64,000 nucleotides of DNA, taken from positions 550,474-614,473 of the forward strand of contig NZ_SLXP01000001.1 of the NCBI RefSeq assembly GCF_004343075.1, read 5' to 3'. Below, piece after piece: positions 43,905 to 51,426 of this stretch. The DNA is from Rhodovulum marinum (GTDB lineage Bacteria; Pseudomonadota; Alphaproteobacteria; Rhodobacterales; Rhodobacteraceae). The notes beneath the pieces are model-generated. The model saw only the letters and a program-made list of their open reading frames with translations, did no database searches and was not told the origin of the DNA. Positions within the stretch are counted from its first letter, which is position 1, and the number at the start of each line of letters is the position of its first letter. The position numbers were made by a program, and so were the translations under genes.

Positions 43905-45368
43905 CTAGCCCCCCATCCGGGACTCGATCCGCTCGACCATGCGGGCGGGGACCTTTTCCTGTTCCAGTTGCGCCTTGACGCGGGCCTTGGCCTCTTGCGG
44001 CATCATCGGGTTGCCCTCGACAAAGGCGATCAGCGCCGCGCGGCGCTCGGGTGTCAGTTCAACCATCTCGGGTTCGTCCGGGATCGCCCCCGCCCCCTCG
44101 GCCGGGCGCAAGGGGCGCACCTTGATGCCCGCGCCCAGCAGCGGCGAGCGTTCGGCCACCACCTCGCGGCCATACAGACCGGGCGCGCGGATGATCACGT
44201 CGTCGCCTTGGCGGCGCAGCAACTCCACCGCATGGGCCTCCAGCCGGTCGCCCTCGGCCAGAACCAGAACCTGGCCTGCGGCGTTCAGCGCGGTGGCGGG
44301 CAGGCGCGCCACCCGGTCAAGCGGCGGCTCCTCCAGGCGCACGGTCACGAAATCGCCCGGCCGGAAGCCAGGTGCCGTGTCCAGGCTGGCGTACAGCAGT
44401 CGCCCCACCTGCCCTTCGGCCACCGCCCCACTTTCGCGGGTCAGCCGCCCCGTCGCCTGCAGATCGGCGCCGAACACGTCCAGCAAGGCCGTGACCTGCG
44501 CGGGGCGCAACTGGCCCCGGTCGTCCAGCAGGCGCGAATATTGCGCGGTGGAAACCCGGAACGACACCTCCAGCGCGTCCGGGTCGATCAGGTCGGCCAC
44601 CCGCTCGTTCGCGGTGACCAGCCCGCCCTCGACCAGGGTCACATCGCTCAGCGTGCCCGAGAACGCGGCGCGCAGTTCGGTATCGGCCAGGTCGCGCTCG
44701 GCCTCTTCCAGGCGGATGCGGGCCCGTTCCAGCGCGGTGCGCGCGGTGGCCAGCGCCGCCTCGGCCTGGGCGACCGACTGGCGGCGGGCGACGACCGCCT
44801 GTTTCGCCGCCGACGCCGCGAGCGCGGCATCCTCGACCGCGGCATCGGTGCCGACGCCGCGCGCGCGCAAATCCTCTTGCCGGGCCAGGGCCAACTCGCG
44901 CAGGCGCGCCTGGTCCTCGGTCGCGGCCAGTTCCTCGCGCGCCAGGTCCAGCGTGCGTTCGGCATCGCCCAGGTCGGCATCGGCCTCGGCCAGGTCGGTG
45001 CGCGCCACGTCCAGCGCCCATTGCGCCGTCGCCGGGTCGACACGCAGGATCAGGTCGCCCGCCGCGACATGGCCGCCTTCCTCGAAGGCGGGGTGCAGCG
45101 CGACCACCCGGCCGCCGGCCTCGGCCCGAAGTTCAAGCGTCCGGCGCGAGCGCACCTCGCCAAAGGCGGTCAGAACGGGCGTGATCGTCTGGGGTGTCAG
45201 CGTCGCGACATTCACCGCGAACACCCGTTCACGGGCCGGGCGCTGGGCGGGGCTGTCGTTCAGCCGCGCCTGGATCGCCGAGCTGACCGAATAACCGGCA
45301 TAGGCCAGCAGGCCCACCGTCACGGCGATCAGGAACAGCCCCACGAGGCTGCGGCGGAGAAATCGCAT
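43905..45368 (-). CDS. RND efflux periplasmic adaptor (membrane fusion protein)
   Basis: 487 residues. An N-terminal membrane anchor or signal (LVGLFLIAVTVGLLAYAGYSV) is followed by a lipoyl-like half (EVRSRRTLELRAEAGGRVVALHPAFEEGGHVAAGDLILRVD), a long coiled-coil hairpin of Ala/Glu/Arg heptads at about 130-250, the second lipoyl half (LRAAFSGTLSDVTLVEGGLV) and a beta-barrel. An extra C-terminal tail (EMVELTPERRAALIAFVEGNP) is unusual. ATG 45368 is preferred. First of the pair with the RND permease; the 119 nt before it should hold the promoter. Confidence 0.92.
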   Translation of the reverse strand: MRFLRRSLVGLFLIAVTVGLLAYAGYSVSSAIQARLNDSPAQRPARERVFAVNVATLTPQTITPVLTAFGEVRSRRTLELRAEAGGRVVALHPAFEEGGHVAAGDLILRVDPATAQWALDVARTDLAEADADLGDAERTLDLAREELAATEDQARLRELALARQEDLRARGVGTDAAVEDAALAASAAKQAVVARRQSVAQAEAALATARTALERARIRLEEAERDLADTELRAAFSGTLSDVTLVEGGLVTANERVADLIDPDALEVSFRVSTAQYSRLLDDRGQLRPAQVTALLDVFGADLQATGRLTRESGAVAEGQVGRLLYASLDTAPGFRPGDFVTVRLEEPPLDRVARLPATALNAAGQVLVLAEGDRLEAHAVELLRRQGDDVIIRAPGLYGREVVAERSPLLGAGIKVRPLRPAEGAGAIPDEPEMVELTPERRAALIAFVEGNPMMPQEAKARVKAQLEQEKVPARMVERIESRMGG

Positions 45369-45487
45369 CGTGTCGTCATCCTTTCCCAGGGGGGAAATCC
45401 ATCGCGCGCCGCAAACAGATAGCCACAGGCCGCGCCCGGGCCAAGGCACATATGTGTTACGCTGGACTCATCTATTTCCGTCGCGGA

Positions 45488-46030
45488 TCATTTCCGGCGC
45501 CGGTGTTCGTCCAGCCGCGGAAAGATCTCGACGAAATTGCAGGGCCGGTGGCGGTAGTCGAACTGGTGCACCAGGATCTCGTCCCAGGCATCCTTGCAGG
45601 CGCCGGGGCTGCCCGGCAGCGCGAACAGGTAGGTGCCCTGCGCCACGCCCCCCGTCGCACGGCTTTGCACCGCCGATGTGCCGATCTTCTGCATCGAGAC
45701 GATGGTGAAAACCGTGGCGAAGGCCTCGATTTCCTTTTCGTAGACGTCCCGGTGCGCCTCGACCGTGACGTCGCGGCCCGTCAGCCCGGTGCCGCCGGTG
45801 GAAATCACCACGTCGATGTTCGGATCGGCGCACCAGTCGCGCAGCTGCGCGGCGATCCGGTCGCGTTCGTCGGGCAGGATGGTGCGGGCGGCGACGATGT
45901 GGCCCGCGCCCTCGATCCGGTCCACCAGCGTCTGGCCGGACCGGTCCTCCGCAGGCGTGCGGGTGTCCGACACGGTCAGAACGGCGATGCGGACGGGGAT
46001 GAATTCCTTTTCCGGGGCGGCGTGGCTCAC
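45488..46030 (-). CDS. moaB: Molybdenum cofactor biosynthesis protein B
   Basis: 180-residue MoaB/MogA-fold protein that adenylates molybdopterin before molybdate insertion. RIAVLTVSDTRTPAEDRSG and VVISTGGTGLTGRDVTVEA are the nucleotide and MPT-binding motifs; LFALPGSPGACKDAWDEIL closes the site. The GTG at 46030 is used, with GGAGA 6 nt upstream and the phosphoesterase stop just before it. The frame stays open further upstream, but that part is the shadow of the neighbouring gene. Confidence 0.93.
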   Translation of the reverse strand: MSHAAPEKEFIPVRIAVLTVSDTRTPAEDRSGQTLVDRIEGAGHIVAARTILPDERDRIAAQLRDWCADPNIDVVISTGGTGLTGRDVTVEAHRDVYEKEIEAFATVFTIVSMQKIGTSAVQSRATGGVAQGTYLFALPGSPGACKDAWDEILVHQFDYRHRPCNFVEIFPRLDEHRRRK

Positions 46031-46032
46031 GT

Positions 46033-46632
46033 TCAGTCTCCGATCTCGAACCAGTTGACGGTCGGGCCCAGGTTGACGACGCGGGTCTCGCCGATCCGCC
46101 CCTCCTGCCCCCAGCAATCGTGGACATGGCCGCAGACGGCCAGTTTCGGCTGTACCCGCGCGATGGCGTCCCGGATCGCGGTCGACCCCACGGAAATCCC
46201 CGTGCCGGTCACATCCGCGATCCCCTTGGGCGGCGAATGGAACACCATGACATCGACCGCACCGCAGGGCGCCAGCAGGTCGGCGGCCTGGTCTTCGGTC
46301 AGGTCGCAGGACCACGCGCCGAACGGCGTGACCGGCACCCCGTAGCCCAGCCCGAACAGCCGCAGCCCGCCGATTTCGCAGCCCTGCCCGTGCAGCACGC
46401 TCGCCCCCGCGGGCGCCGCCGCGCGCAGTTCGTCGGCGCTTTCGCAATTGCCGGGGACCAGAACCATGGGCGCCGCGATCCCCGCCAGCATCACGATGGC
46501 CTCGTCCAACCCCTCGCGGCGATTGCAGAAATCCCCCGCCCCGATGACCAGGTCCGCCCCGGCGGCGGCCTCGACCAGCGCGGCCGCCGCCGTGCGCGAC
46601 AAATGCAGGTCGGAAAATGCCAGTACCTTCAT
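46033..46632 (-). CDS. Calcineurin-like metallophosphoesterase
   Basis: 199 residues, soluble. All metal-binding blocks are present: AFSDLHLS, IGAGDFCN, VPGNCES, VFHSPP and CGHVHD. It belongs to the small YfcE/MJ0936-like phosphodiesterase group; the natural substrate is unknown. The start overlaps the uracil-DNA glycosylase stop by 4 nt, and moaB begins 2 nt after its stop, forming a udg - phosphoesterase - moaB unit. A DNA or nucleotide role linked to the glycosylase is speculative. Confidence 0.9.
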   Translation of the reverse strand: MKVLAFSDLHLSRTAAAALVEAAAGADLVIGAGDFCNRREGLDEAIVMLAGIAAPMVLVPGNCESADELRAAAPAGASVLHGQGCEIGGLRLFGLGYGVPVTPFGAWSCDLTEDQAADLLAPCGAVDVMVFHSPPKGIADVTGTGISVGSTAIRDAIARVQPKLAVCGHVHDCWGQEGRIGETRVVNLGPTVNWFEIGD

Positions 46633-47462
46633 GCCGTCTCCCTCAACCGGGCCTGCAACATCAACAGGTCGTGCCAGGCCTCGCGTTTCGCATTCGGGTT
46701 GCGCAGCAGGTAGGCCGGGTGGAACATCGGCAGCGCGGGCCTGTCCAGCGCCTGCGCCCAATGCCCCCGCAGGCGGGTAATCCCCTTGCGGCCCAAAAGC
46801 GCACCGCAGGAATGGTTGCCCATCAGCAACAGCACCTCGGGGTCCACCAACTCGACATGACGCTGCAAGAACGGCAGCAGCATCGCCACCTCGTCCGGCT
46901 TCGGGTCGCGGTTCTGTGGCGGGCGCCAGGGCAGCACGTTGGTGATGTACAGCGCGCGTTCGGCGGCGGGGTCGGCCCGGCCCATGCCGATGCAGGCGAA
47001 CATCCGGTCCAGCAACTGCCCGGCTGGCCCGACAAAGGGCTTGCCCTGGATATCCTCGTCGCGGCCCGGCGCCTCGCCGATCACCATGACGCGGGCCGCC
47101 GGGTTGCCATCGGAAAACACCAGCGACCGCGCCCCCCGCTTCAGCTCGCAATGCTCGAATGCCGCCATCGCCGCGCGAAGCGACTCCAGATCACGCGCCT
47201 CCGCCGCGGCCGCGCGCGCCACCGCCACCGGGTCGACCTCTTGCATCTGCACGAACGGGGGCGGCGGTGCCGCGACCCCGCCACCGGCCGGTGCAGATCG
47301 GGCCGGCGCAGACCGGGCCGGTCGCTCGGCCGCAACGGGCGCGGATGGCGGCTCGGCCTCGTAACGGTTCACCGGCGTCTCGCCGATCGCCTCGGTCACG
47401 CCAAGTTCGATCTGCCAGTCCAGCAGCGCCAGCGCGGTATGTGCATCCATCCCGGAATCCAT
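46629..47462 (-). CDS. Uracil-DNA glycosylase, family 4-like, lacking most Fe-S cysteines
   Basis: 277 residues. Residues 30-100 are an Ala/Pro-rich, probably disordered N-terminal extension. The catalytic domain has motif I GEAPGRDED (129-136), YITNVLPWRPPQNRDP and motif II HPAYLL. In classical family 4 enzymes four cysteines bind a 4Fe-4S cluster; here C105 remains, while K108, W179 and L195 stand at what appear to be the other three positions. It removes uracil from DNA. Start 47462 or 47450. Confidence 0.88.
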   Translation of the reverse strand: MDSGMDAHTALALLDWQIELGVTEAIGETPVNRYEAEPPSAPVAAERPARSAPARSAPAGGGVAAPPPPFVQMQEVDPVAVARAAAAEARDLESLRAAMAAFEHCELKRGARSLVFSDGNPAARVMVIGEAPGRDEDIQGKPFVGPAGQLLDRMFACIGMGRADPAAERALYITNVLPWRPPQNRDPKPDEVAMLLPFLQRHVELVDPEVLLLMGNHSCGALLGRKGITRLRGHWAQALDRPALPMFHPAYLLRNPNAKREAWHDLLMLQARLRETA

Positions 47463-47565
47463 CGCGCAAGGCTAGGACGCCCCCGCGGCATCGGCAATGG
47501 GCATCGCGTCCCTTGCCCGCCCCCCACACGCTTTCTATAAGCGGGGCGTTCACGTCGGAGGCCCC

Positions 47566-48525
47566 ATGACGTTCCGCTTGCGCCATCTTCTGGGCATCGA
47601 GCCGCTGACGCCCGCGGATATCCGCACCACTCTCGACCTTGCCGATCAATATGTCGACCTCAGCCGCGGCCCGTCGAAACATACCGACGTGCTGGCGGGC
47701 CTCACCCAGATCAACATGTTCTTCGAAGCGTCCACGCGGACCCAGGCCAGCTTCGAGATCGCGGGCAAGCGCCTGGGCGCGGACGTGATGAACATGGCGA
47801 TGCAGGCGTCCAGCATCAAAAAGGGCGAAACGCTGATCGACACCGCGCTGACGCTGAACGCGATGCATCCCGACCTGCTGGTGGTGCGCCACCCGCAATC
47901 GGGCGCGGTGGATTTGCTGGCGCAAAAGGTGAACTGCGCGGTGCTGAACGCGGGCGACGGGCGGCACGAACACCCCACCCAGGCGCTTCTGGACGCGCTG
48001 ACCATTCGCCGCGCCAAGGGCCGGCTGCAACGGCTGACCGTCGCGATCTGCGGCGACATCGCCCATTCCCGCGTGGCGCGGTCGAACATCCTGCTTCTGG
48101 GCCGGATGGAAAACCGCGTCCGCCTGATCGGCCCGCCCACCCTGATCCCGGCGCGCGCCGCCGATTTCGGGGTCGAGGTCTATGACGACATGCGCGAGGG
48201 GCTGAAGGGCGCCGACGTTGTGATGATGCTGCGCCTGCAAAAGGAACGGATGGATGGCGGCTTCATCCCGTCCGAGCGTGAATACTACCACCGCTTCGGG
48301 CTGGATGCCGAGAAACTCTCGCACGCCAAGGAAGACGCCATCGTGATGCACCCCGGTCCGATGAACCGCGGGGTGGAAATCGACGGCACCCTGGCCGACG
48401 ACATCAACCGGTCGGTGATCCAGGAACAGGTGGAAATGGGCGTGGCGGTCAGGATGGCCGCGATGGACCTTCTGGCGCGGAACCTGCGCGCCGAACGGGC
48501 CGCAAAGGGGGGCGTCTATGTTTGA
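47566..48525 (+). CDS. pyrB: Aspartate carbamoyltransferase catalytic subunit
   Basis: 319 residues. It condenses aspartate with carbamoyl phosphate in pyrimidine synthesis. Carbamoyl-phosphate loop [13 protein letters not shown], the lysine loop [24 protein letters not shown] and [12 protein letters not shown] are all intact. TCGGAGG precedes the ATG at 47566, which is chosen over an upstream in-frame ATG. The last 8 nt overlap the PH-domain gene, which overlaps the pyrC homologue, an arrangement suggestive of a physical PyrB-PyrC' complex. Confidence 0.96.
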   Translation: MTFRLRHLLGIEPLTPADIRTTLDLADQYVDLSRGPSKHTDVLAGLTQINMFFEASTRTQASFEIAGKRLGADVMNMAMQASSIKKGETLIDTALTLNAMHPDLLVVRHPQSGAVDLLAQKVNCAVLNAGDGRHEHPTQALLDALTIRRAKGRLQRLTVAICGDIAHSRVARSNILLLGRMENRVRLIGPPTLIPARAADFGVEVYDDMREGLKGADVVMMLRLQKERMDGGFIPSEREYYHRFGLDAEKLSHAKEDAIVMHPGPMNRGVEIDGTLADDINRSVIQEQVEMGVAVRMAAMDLLARNLRAERAAKGGVYV

Positions 48526-48952
48526 CCCGAAGATCGAGACGCCCCTTGACGAGGGCGAGCACGTGATCGCCCGGTTCCGCGCCGACAGGGGCACCTATAT
48601 CAAGGCGCATGTCTTGCTGGCCGTTCTGGCCGGGATCGGGGCGACGATGGTGCTGGGCTTTCTCGGCAACCCCTATCCCTGGGCCGGGATCGTGGCGGCC
48701 TTCCTCGGCATCGGGGTGCGCGGCGCCTTTCTGATGAGCGAGGAACTGGGCCTGACCTGGACCCTGACAGACCGCGCCCTGAACGGCCCCGGCGGGCGGC
48801 GCATCCTGTTGGAAAACCTGACAAACACGCGCAAGATGGGCGCCGCCGTGCAGGTCGTGACGCGGTCCGGCGACAAGCACCTGATCAAGTTCCAGGCCGA
48901 GCCCGAGGCGGTGATGAACCGGATCGCGGCGGCCAAGGGGGGGCGGGCATGA
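48518..48952 (+). CDS. Small PH-domain-like membrane protein between pyrB and pyrC'
   Basis: 144 residues. Two hydrophobic segments at about 29-47 and 51-72 ([33 protein letters not shown]) precede a bacterial PH-like fold: [57 protein letters not shown]. The family is related to DUF304/bPH proteins. It overlaps pyrB by 8 nt and pyrC' by 4 nt, so it is fully embedded in the pyrimidine operon. Function unknown; it could tether the complex to the membrane (inference). Confidence 0.78.
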   Translation: MFDPKIETPLDEGEHVIARFRADRGTYIKAHVLLAVLAGIGATMVLGFLGNPYPWAGIVAAFLGIGVRGAFLMSEELGLTWTLTDRALNGPGGRRILLENLTNTRKMGAAVQVVTRSGDKHLIKFQAEPEAVMNRIAAAKGGRA

Positions 48953-50223
48953 CGACGCTTTTCGCCAATGCCCGCCTGATCGACCCCGAGGCCGGCACCG
49001 ACGGCCCCGGCTGGCTGCTGGTCGAGGGTGAAACGATCCTCGCCACCGGCACCGGAGAGGCCCCCGAGGCGCGCGAAACCGTCGATTGCGGCGGCAAGTG
49101 TCTTGCCCCCGGCATCGTCGATATCGGGGTGAAGGTCTGCGAACCCGGCGAGCGGCACAAGGAAAGCTTTGGCTCGGCGGGGGCCGCGGCGGCGGCGGGC
49201 GGGGTGACCACGATGGTCACGCGCCCCGACACCCTGCCCGCCATCGACACGCCCGAAGTGCTGGAATTCGTCACCCGCCGCGCCCGCGACGCGTCGCCCG
49301 TGCGCATCCGCCCGATGGCCGCGCTGACCAAGGGCCGCGAGGGGCGCGAGATGGTCGAGATCGGGTTCCTGCAGGATGCGGGCGCCGTGGCCTTCACCGA
49401 TGGCGACAAGGTGGTCGAGAACACCAAGGTCCTGTCTCGCGCGATGACCTATGCGCGGTCGTTGGGGGCGCTGGTGATCGCGCATCCGCAGGATCCGGGA
49501 TTGTCGGACGGGGCCTGTGCCACCAGCGGAAAATTCGCCTCGCTCAGGGGCTTGCCCGCCGTGTCGCCGATGGCCGAACGCATGGCGCTGGACCGTGACC
49601 TGGCGCTGGTCGAGATGACGGGCGTGAAATACCACGCCGACCAGATCACCGCCGCACGCGCCCTGCCCGCGCTGGAACGGGCGAAAAACAACGGGCGCGA
49701 CGTGACCGCGGGGGTGTCGATCCACCACCTGACGCTGAACGAGCTGGACGTCGGCGATTACCGCACCTTCTTCAAGGTCAAGCCGCCCCTGCGCGCCGAA
49801 ACCGACCGCGTCGCGCTGGTCGAGGCGGTGGCCAGCGGGTTGATCGACGTGATTTCCTCGATGCACACGCCGCAGGACGAGGAATCGAAACGCCTGCCCT
49901 ATGAAGAGGCCGCAAGCGGCGCGGTGGGGCTGGAAACGCTGCTGCCCGCGGCGCTGCGGCTGTATCACGCCGAGGCGATCGACCTGCCGCGGCTGTGGCG
50001 CGCGCTGTCGCTGAACCCGGCGCGGCGGCTGGGGCTGGAGACCGGGCGCCTGGCCCGGGGCGCGCCCGCCGACCTGGTGCTGTTCGACCCGGATTTTCCC
50101 TTTGTTCTCGACAGGTTCGGCCTGCGGTCGAAGTCGAAGAACACGCCGTTCGACGGCGCCAAAATGCAGGGCCGGGTGCTGGGCACGTGGGTGGCCGGGG
50201 TGCGGGTTCACGAGGGAGGATAG
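48949..50223 (+). CDS. Dihydroorotase homologue, predicted inactive (PyrC')
   Basis: 424 residues, type I dihydroorotase-like amidohydrolase. The metal motif expected as D-x-H-x-H-x-R reads D58-I-G60-V-K62-V-C64, so both His and the Arg are replaced. The later TDHAPH block reads SMHTPQ, losing the catalytic Asp. HPQD and SIHHLT retain histidines. The enzyme is thus unlikely to make dihydroorotate. In Pseudomonas, inactive PyrC' encoded next to pyrB is a structural partner of aspartate carbamoyltransferase; the same role is inferred here. A working pyrC should exist elsewhere in the genome. Confidence 0.88.
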   Translation: MTTLFANARLIDPEAGTDGPGWLLVEGETILATGTGEAPEARETVDCGGKCLAPGIVDIGVKVCEPGERHKESFGSAGAAAAAGGVTTMVTRPDTLPAIDTPEVLEFVTRRARDASPVRIRPMAALTKGREGREMVEIGFLQDAGAVAFTDGDKVVENTKVLSRAMTYARSLGALVIAHPQDPGLSDGACATSGKFASLRGLPAVSPMAERMALDRDLALVEMTGVKYHADQITAARALPALERAKNNGRDVTAGVSIHHLTLNELDVGDYRTFFKVKPPLRAETDRVALVEAVASGLIDVISSMHTPQDEESKRLPYEEAASGAVGLETLLPAALRLYHAEAIDLPRLWRALSLNPARRLGLETGRLARGAPADLVLFDPDFPFVLDRFGLRSKSKNTPFDGAKMQGRVLGTWVAGVRVHEGG

Positions 50224-50226
50224 GGC

Positions 50227-50835
50227 ATGCCGGGGTTCGAAACCGCACCGCTGACACTGGGGCTGGTCGCGCTGGCGGCCTATCTGCTGGGCGCCGTACC
50301 TTTTGGCATCGTGATGGCCCGCCTCTTCGGGCTGGGCGATTTGCGCAAGATCGGGTCGGGCAATATCGGGGCGACCAATGTCCTGCGCACGGGCAACAAG
50401 CTGGCGGCGTTCCTGACGCTGGTTCTGGACGCGGGCAAGGGCGGGATCGCGGTGCTGATCGCCCGCGCGCTGGCCGGAGAGGACGCGGCGCAGATCGCCG
50501 GTTTCGCCGCGTTCCTGGGCCATATTTTCCCGATTTATCTGGAGTTTAGGGGCGGCAAGGGCGTGGCGACCTTCCTGGGCACGCTGCTGGCGCTGGCCTG
50601 GCCGGTGGGGCTGGCGGCCTGCGGGACGTGGCTGATCGTGGCGGCGGCATTCCGCTATTCGTCGCTGTCTGCGCTGGTCGCGGCGGGGTTGGCGCCGGTC
50701 TGGGCGGTGGTGCTGGGCCGTGGCGACATGGCGGTTCTGGGCGCGCTGCTGGCGGTGCTGATCTATGTGCGCCACGCCGAGAACATCCGCCGCCTGCGGG
50801 CCGGGACCGAGAGCCGAATCGGTAAGAAGGGCTGA
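50227..50835 (+). CDS. plsY: Glycerol-3-phosphate acyltransferase (acyl-phosphate dependent)
   Basis: 202-residue integral membrane protein with about five segments. It uses acyl-phosphate to acylate glycerol-3-phosphate, the first step of phospholipid synthesis. Family motifs SIPFG-like AVPFGIVMARLFGLGDLRKIGSGNIGATNVLR, DAGKGGIAVL, GHIFPIYLEFRGGKGVATFLG and VRHAENIRRL are intact. GAGGGAGGATA just upstream of the ATG at 50227 gives the ribosome binding site, 3 nt after the pyrC' stop, so it ends the pyrB operon. Confidence 0.96.
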   Translation: MPGFETAPLTLGLVALAAYLLGAVPFGIVMARLFGLGDLRKIGSGNIGATNVLRTGNKLAAFLTLVLDAGKGGIAVLIARALAGEDAAQIAGFAAFLGHIFPIYLEFRGGKGVATFLGTLLALAWPVGLAACGTWLIVAAAFRYSSLSALVAAGLAPVWAVVLGRGDMAVLGALLAVLIYVRHAENIRRLRAGTESRIGKKG

Positions 50836-50856
50836 CCGGAAACCGCCGAAATCCGC

Positions 50857-50900
50857 GATATGAATCGCATATGATTCCCATATGAATCCCATATGACTTT
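50857..50900. repeat. Four tandem 11-bp repeats (CATATGAATCC type)
   Basis: Units are GATATGAATCG (50857-50867), CATATGATTCC (50868-50878), CATATGAATCC (50879-50889) and CATATGACTTT (50890-50900). The core CATATG is itself palindromic. The 11-bp period is one DNA turn, so sites face the same side of the helix. The tract is conspicuously AT-rich for this chromosome and lies 22 nt after plsY. Confidence 0.8.
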
Positions 50901-51085
50901 TTTCGGACTCCGCCCGCCCCGGCGAGCCGCGCAGATGAAGGGTAAGGGAAACCCTACCCGCGCGTTCTTTCGCTTTGCCGGATGGTCACCTGGGCTTAGT
51001 CTGATTCAAGGTTCCTGAAATTCCTTATCGACGGCCGCGCCACGCCGGCGCGGGTCAATTGAATTCATCTGCGGAGGATTCGACC
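50901..51085. promoter_or_regulatory. Spacer upstream of the small transporter gene
   Basis: After the repeats a short stem can form from GGGTAAGGG and CCCTACCC (50940-50959), a possible weak terminator for plsY. The rest, including the AT-rich stretch near 51055-51068 and GGAGG at 51073-51077, presumably serves the downstream gene. No -35/-10 pair stands out. Confidence 0.35.
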
Positions 51086-51412
51086 GTGGAGACGCTTTTC
51101 TGGCTTTTCCTGGCCACGGCCCTGACGGTGACGGGCGATTATTTCATCAAGCTGGCCTCGGTCCACAGTGCCGGGATGGGATCGGGGGCGTTCGTTCTGG
51201 GCACGCTGTGCTATGGCAGCCCGGCGGTCGCCTGGTATTTCATGATGCAACAGCATTCGCTGGCGATGATCGGCGTGCTGTATGCCTCGGCGACGCTGGT
51301 GATCCTGGCACTTCTGGGCATCGTCGTGTTCAAGGAGACCGCGACCTGGCGCGATGCGCTGGGCATCGGGCTGGCGCTGGCCGCGGTGCTGGTGATGCAC
51401 AGGGGCGAGTGA
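51086..51412 (+). CDS. Small four-helix transporter (SMR/EamA-like)
   Basis: 108 residues with four hydrophobic segments: TLFWLFLATALTVTGDYFIKLAS, GAFVLGTLCYGSPAVAWYFMM, LAMIGVLYASATLVILALLGIVVF, DALGIGLALAAVLVMH. This resembles a half-size drug/metabolite or small multidrug resistance protein, which acts as a dimer. GTG 51086 is chosen because GGAGG lies 8 nt upstream; a TTG at 51059 is also in frame. It converges with gshA (14 nt between ends). Substrate unknown. Confidence 0.78.
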   Translation: METLFWLFLATALTVTGDYFIKLASVHSAGMGSGAFVLGTLCYGSPAVAWYFMMQQHSLAMIGVLYASATLVILALLGIVVFKETATWRDALGIGLALAAVLVMHRGE

Positions 51413-51426
51413 GCCGCCCGCCGCGC

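Noticed and set aside
41769-45422. A 1217-codon plus-strand open frame opposite the RND efflux genes
   Set aside because: Composition is His/Arg/Gln/Asp-rich without domains, and it spans the boundary of two well-identified minus-strand genes, which a real gene is unlikely to do.
46031-46447. Upstream extension of moaB into the phosphoesterase gene
   Set aside because: The extra residues are off-frame Arg-rich sequence. The GTG at 46030 has a good ribosome binding site and gives the family-length protein.
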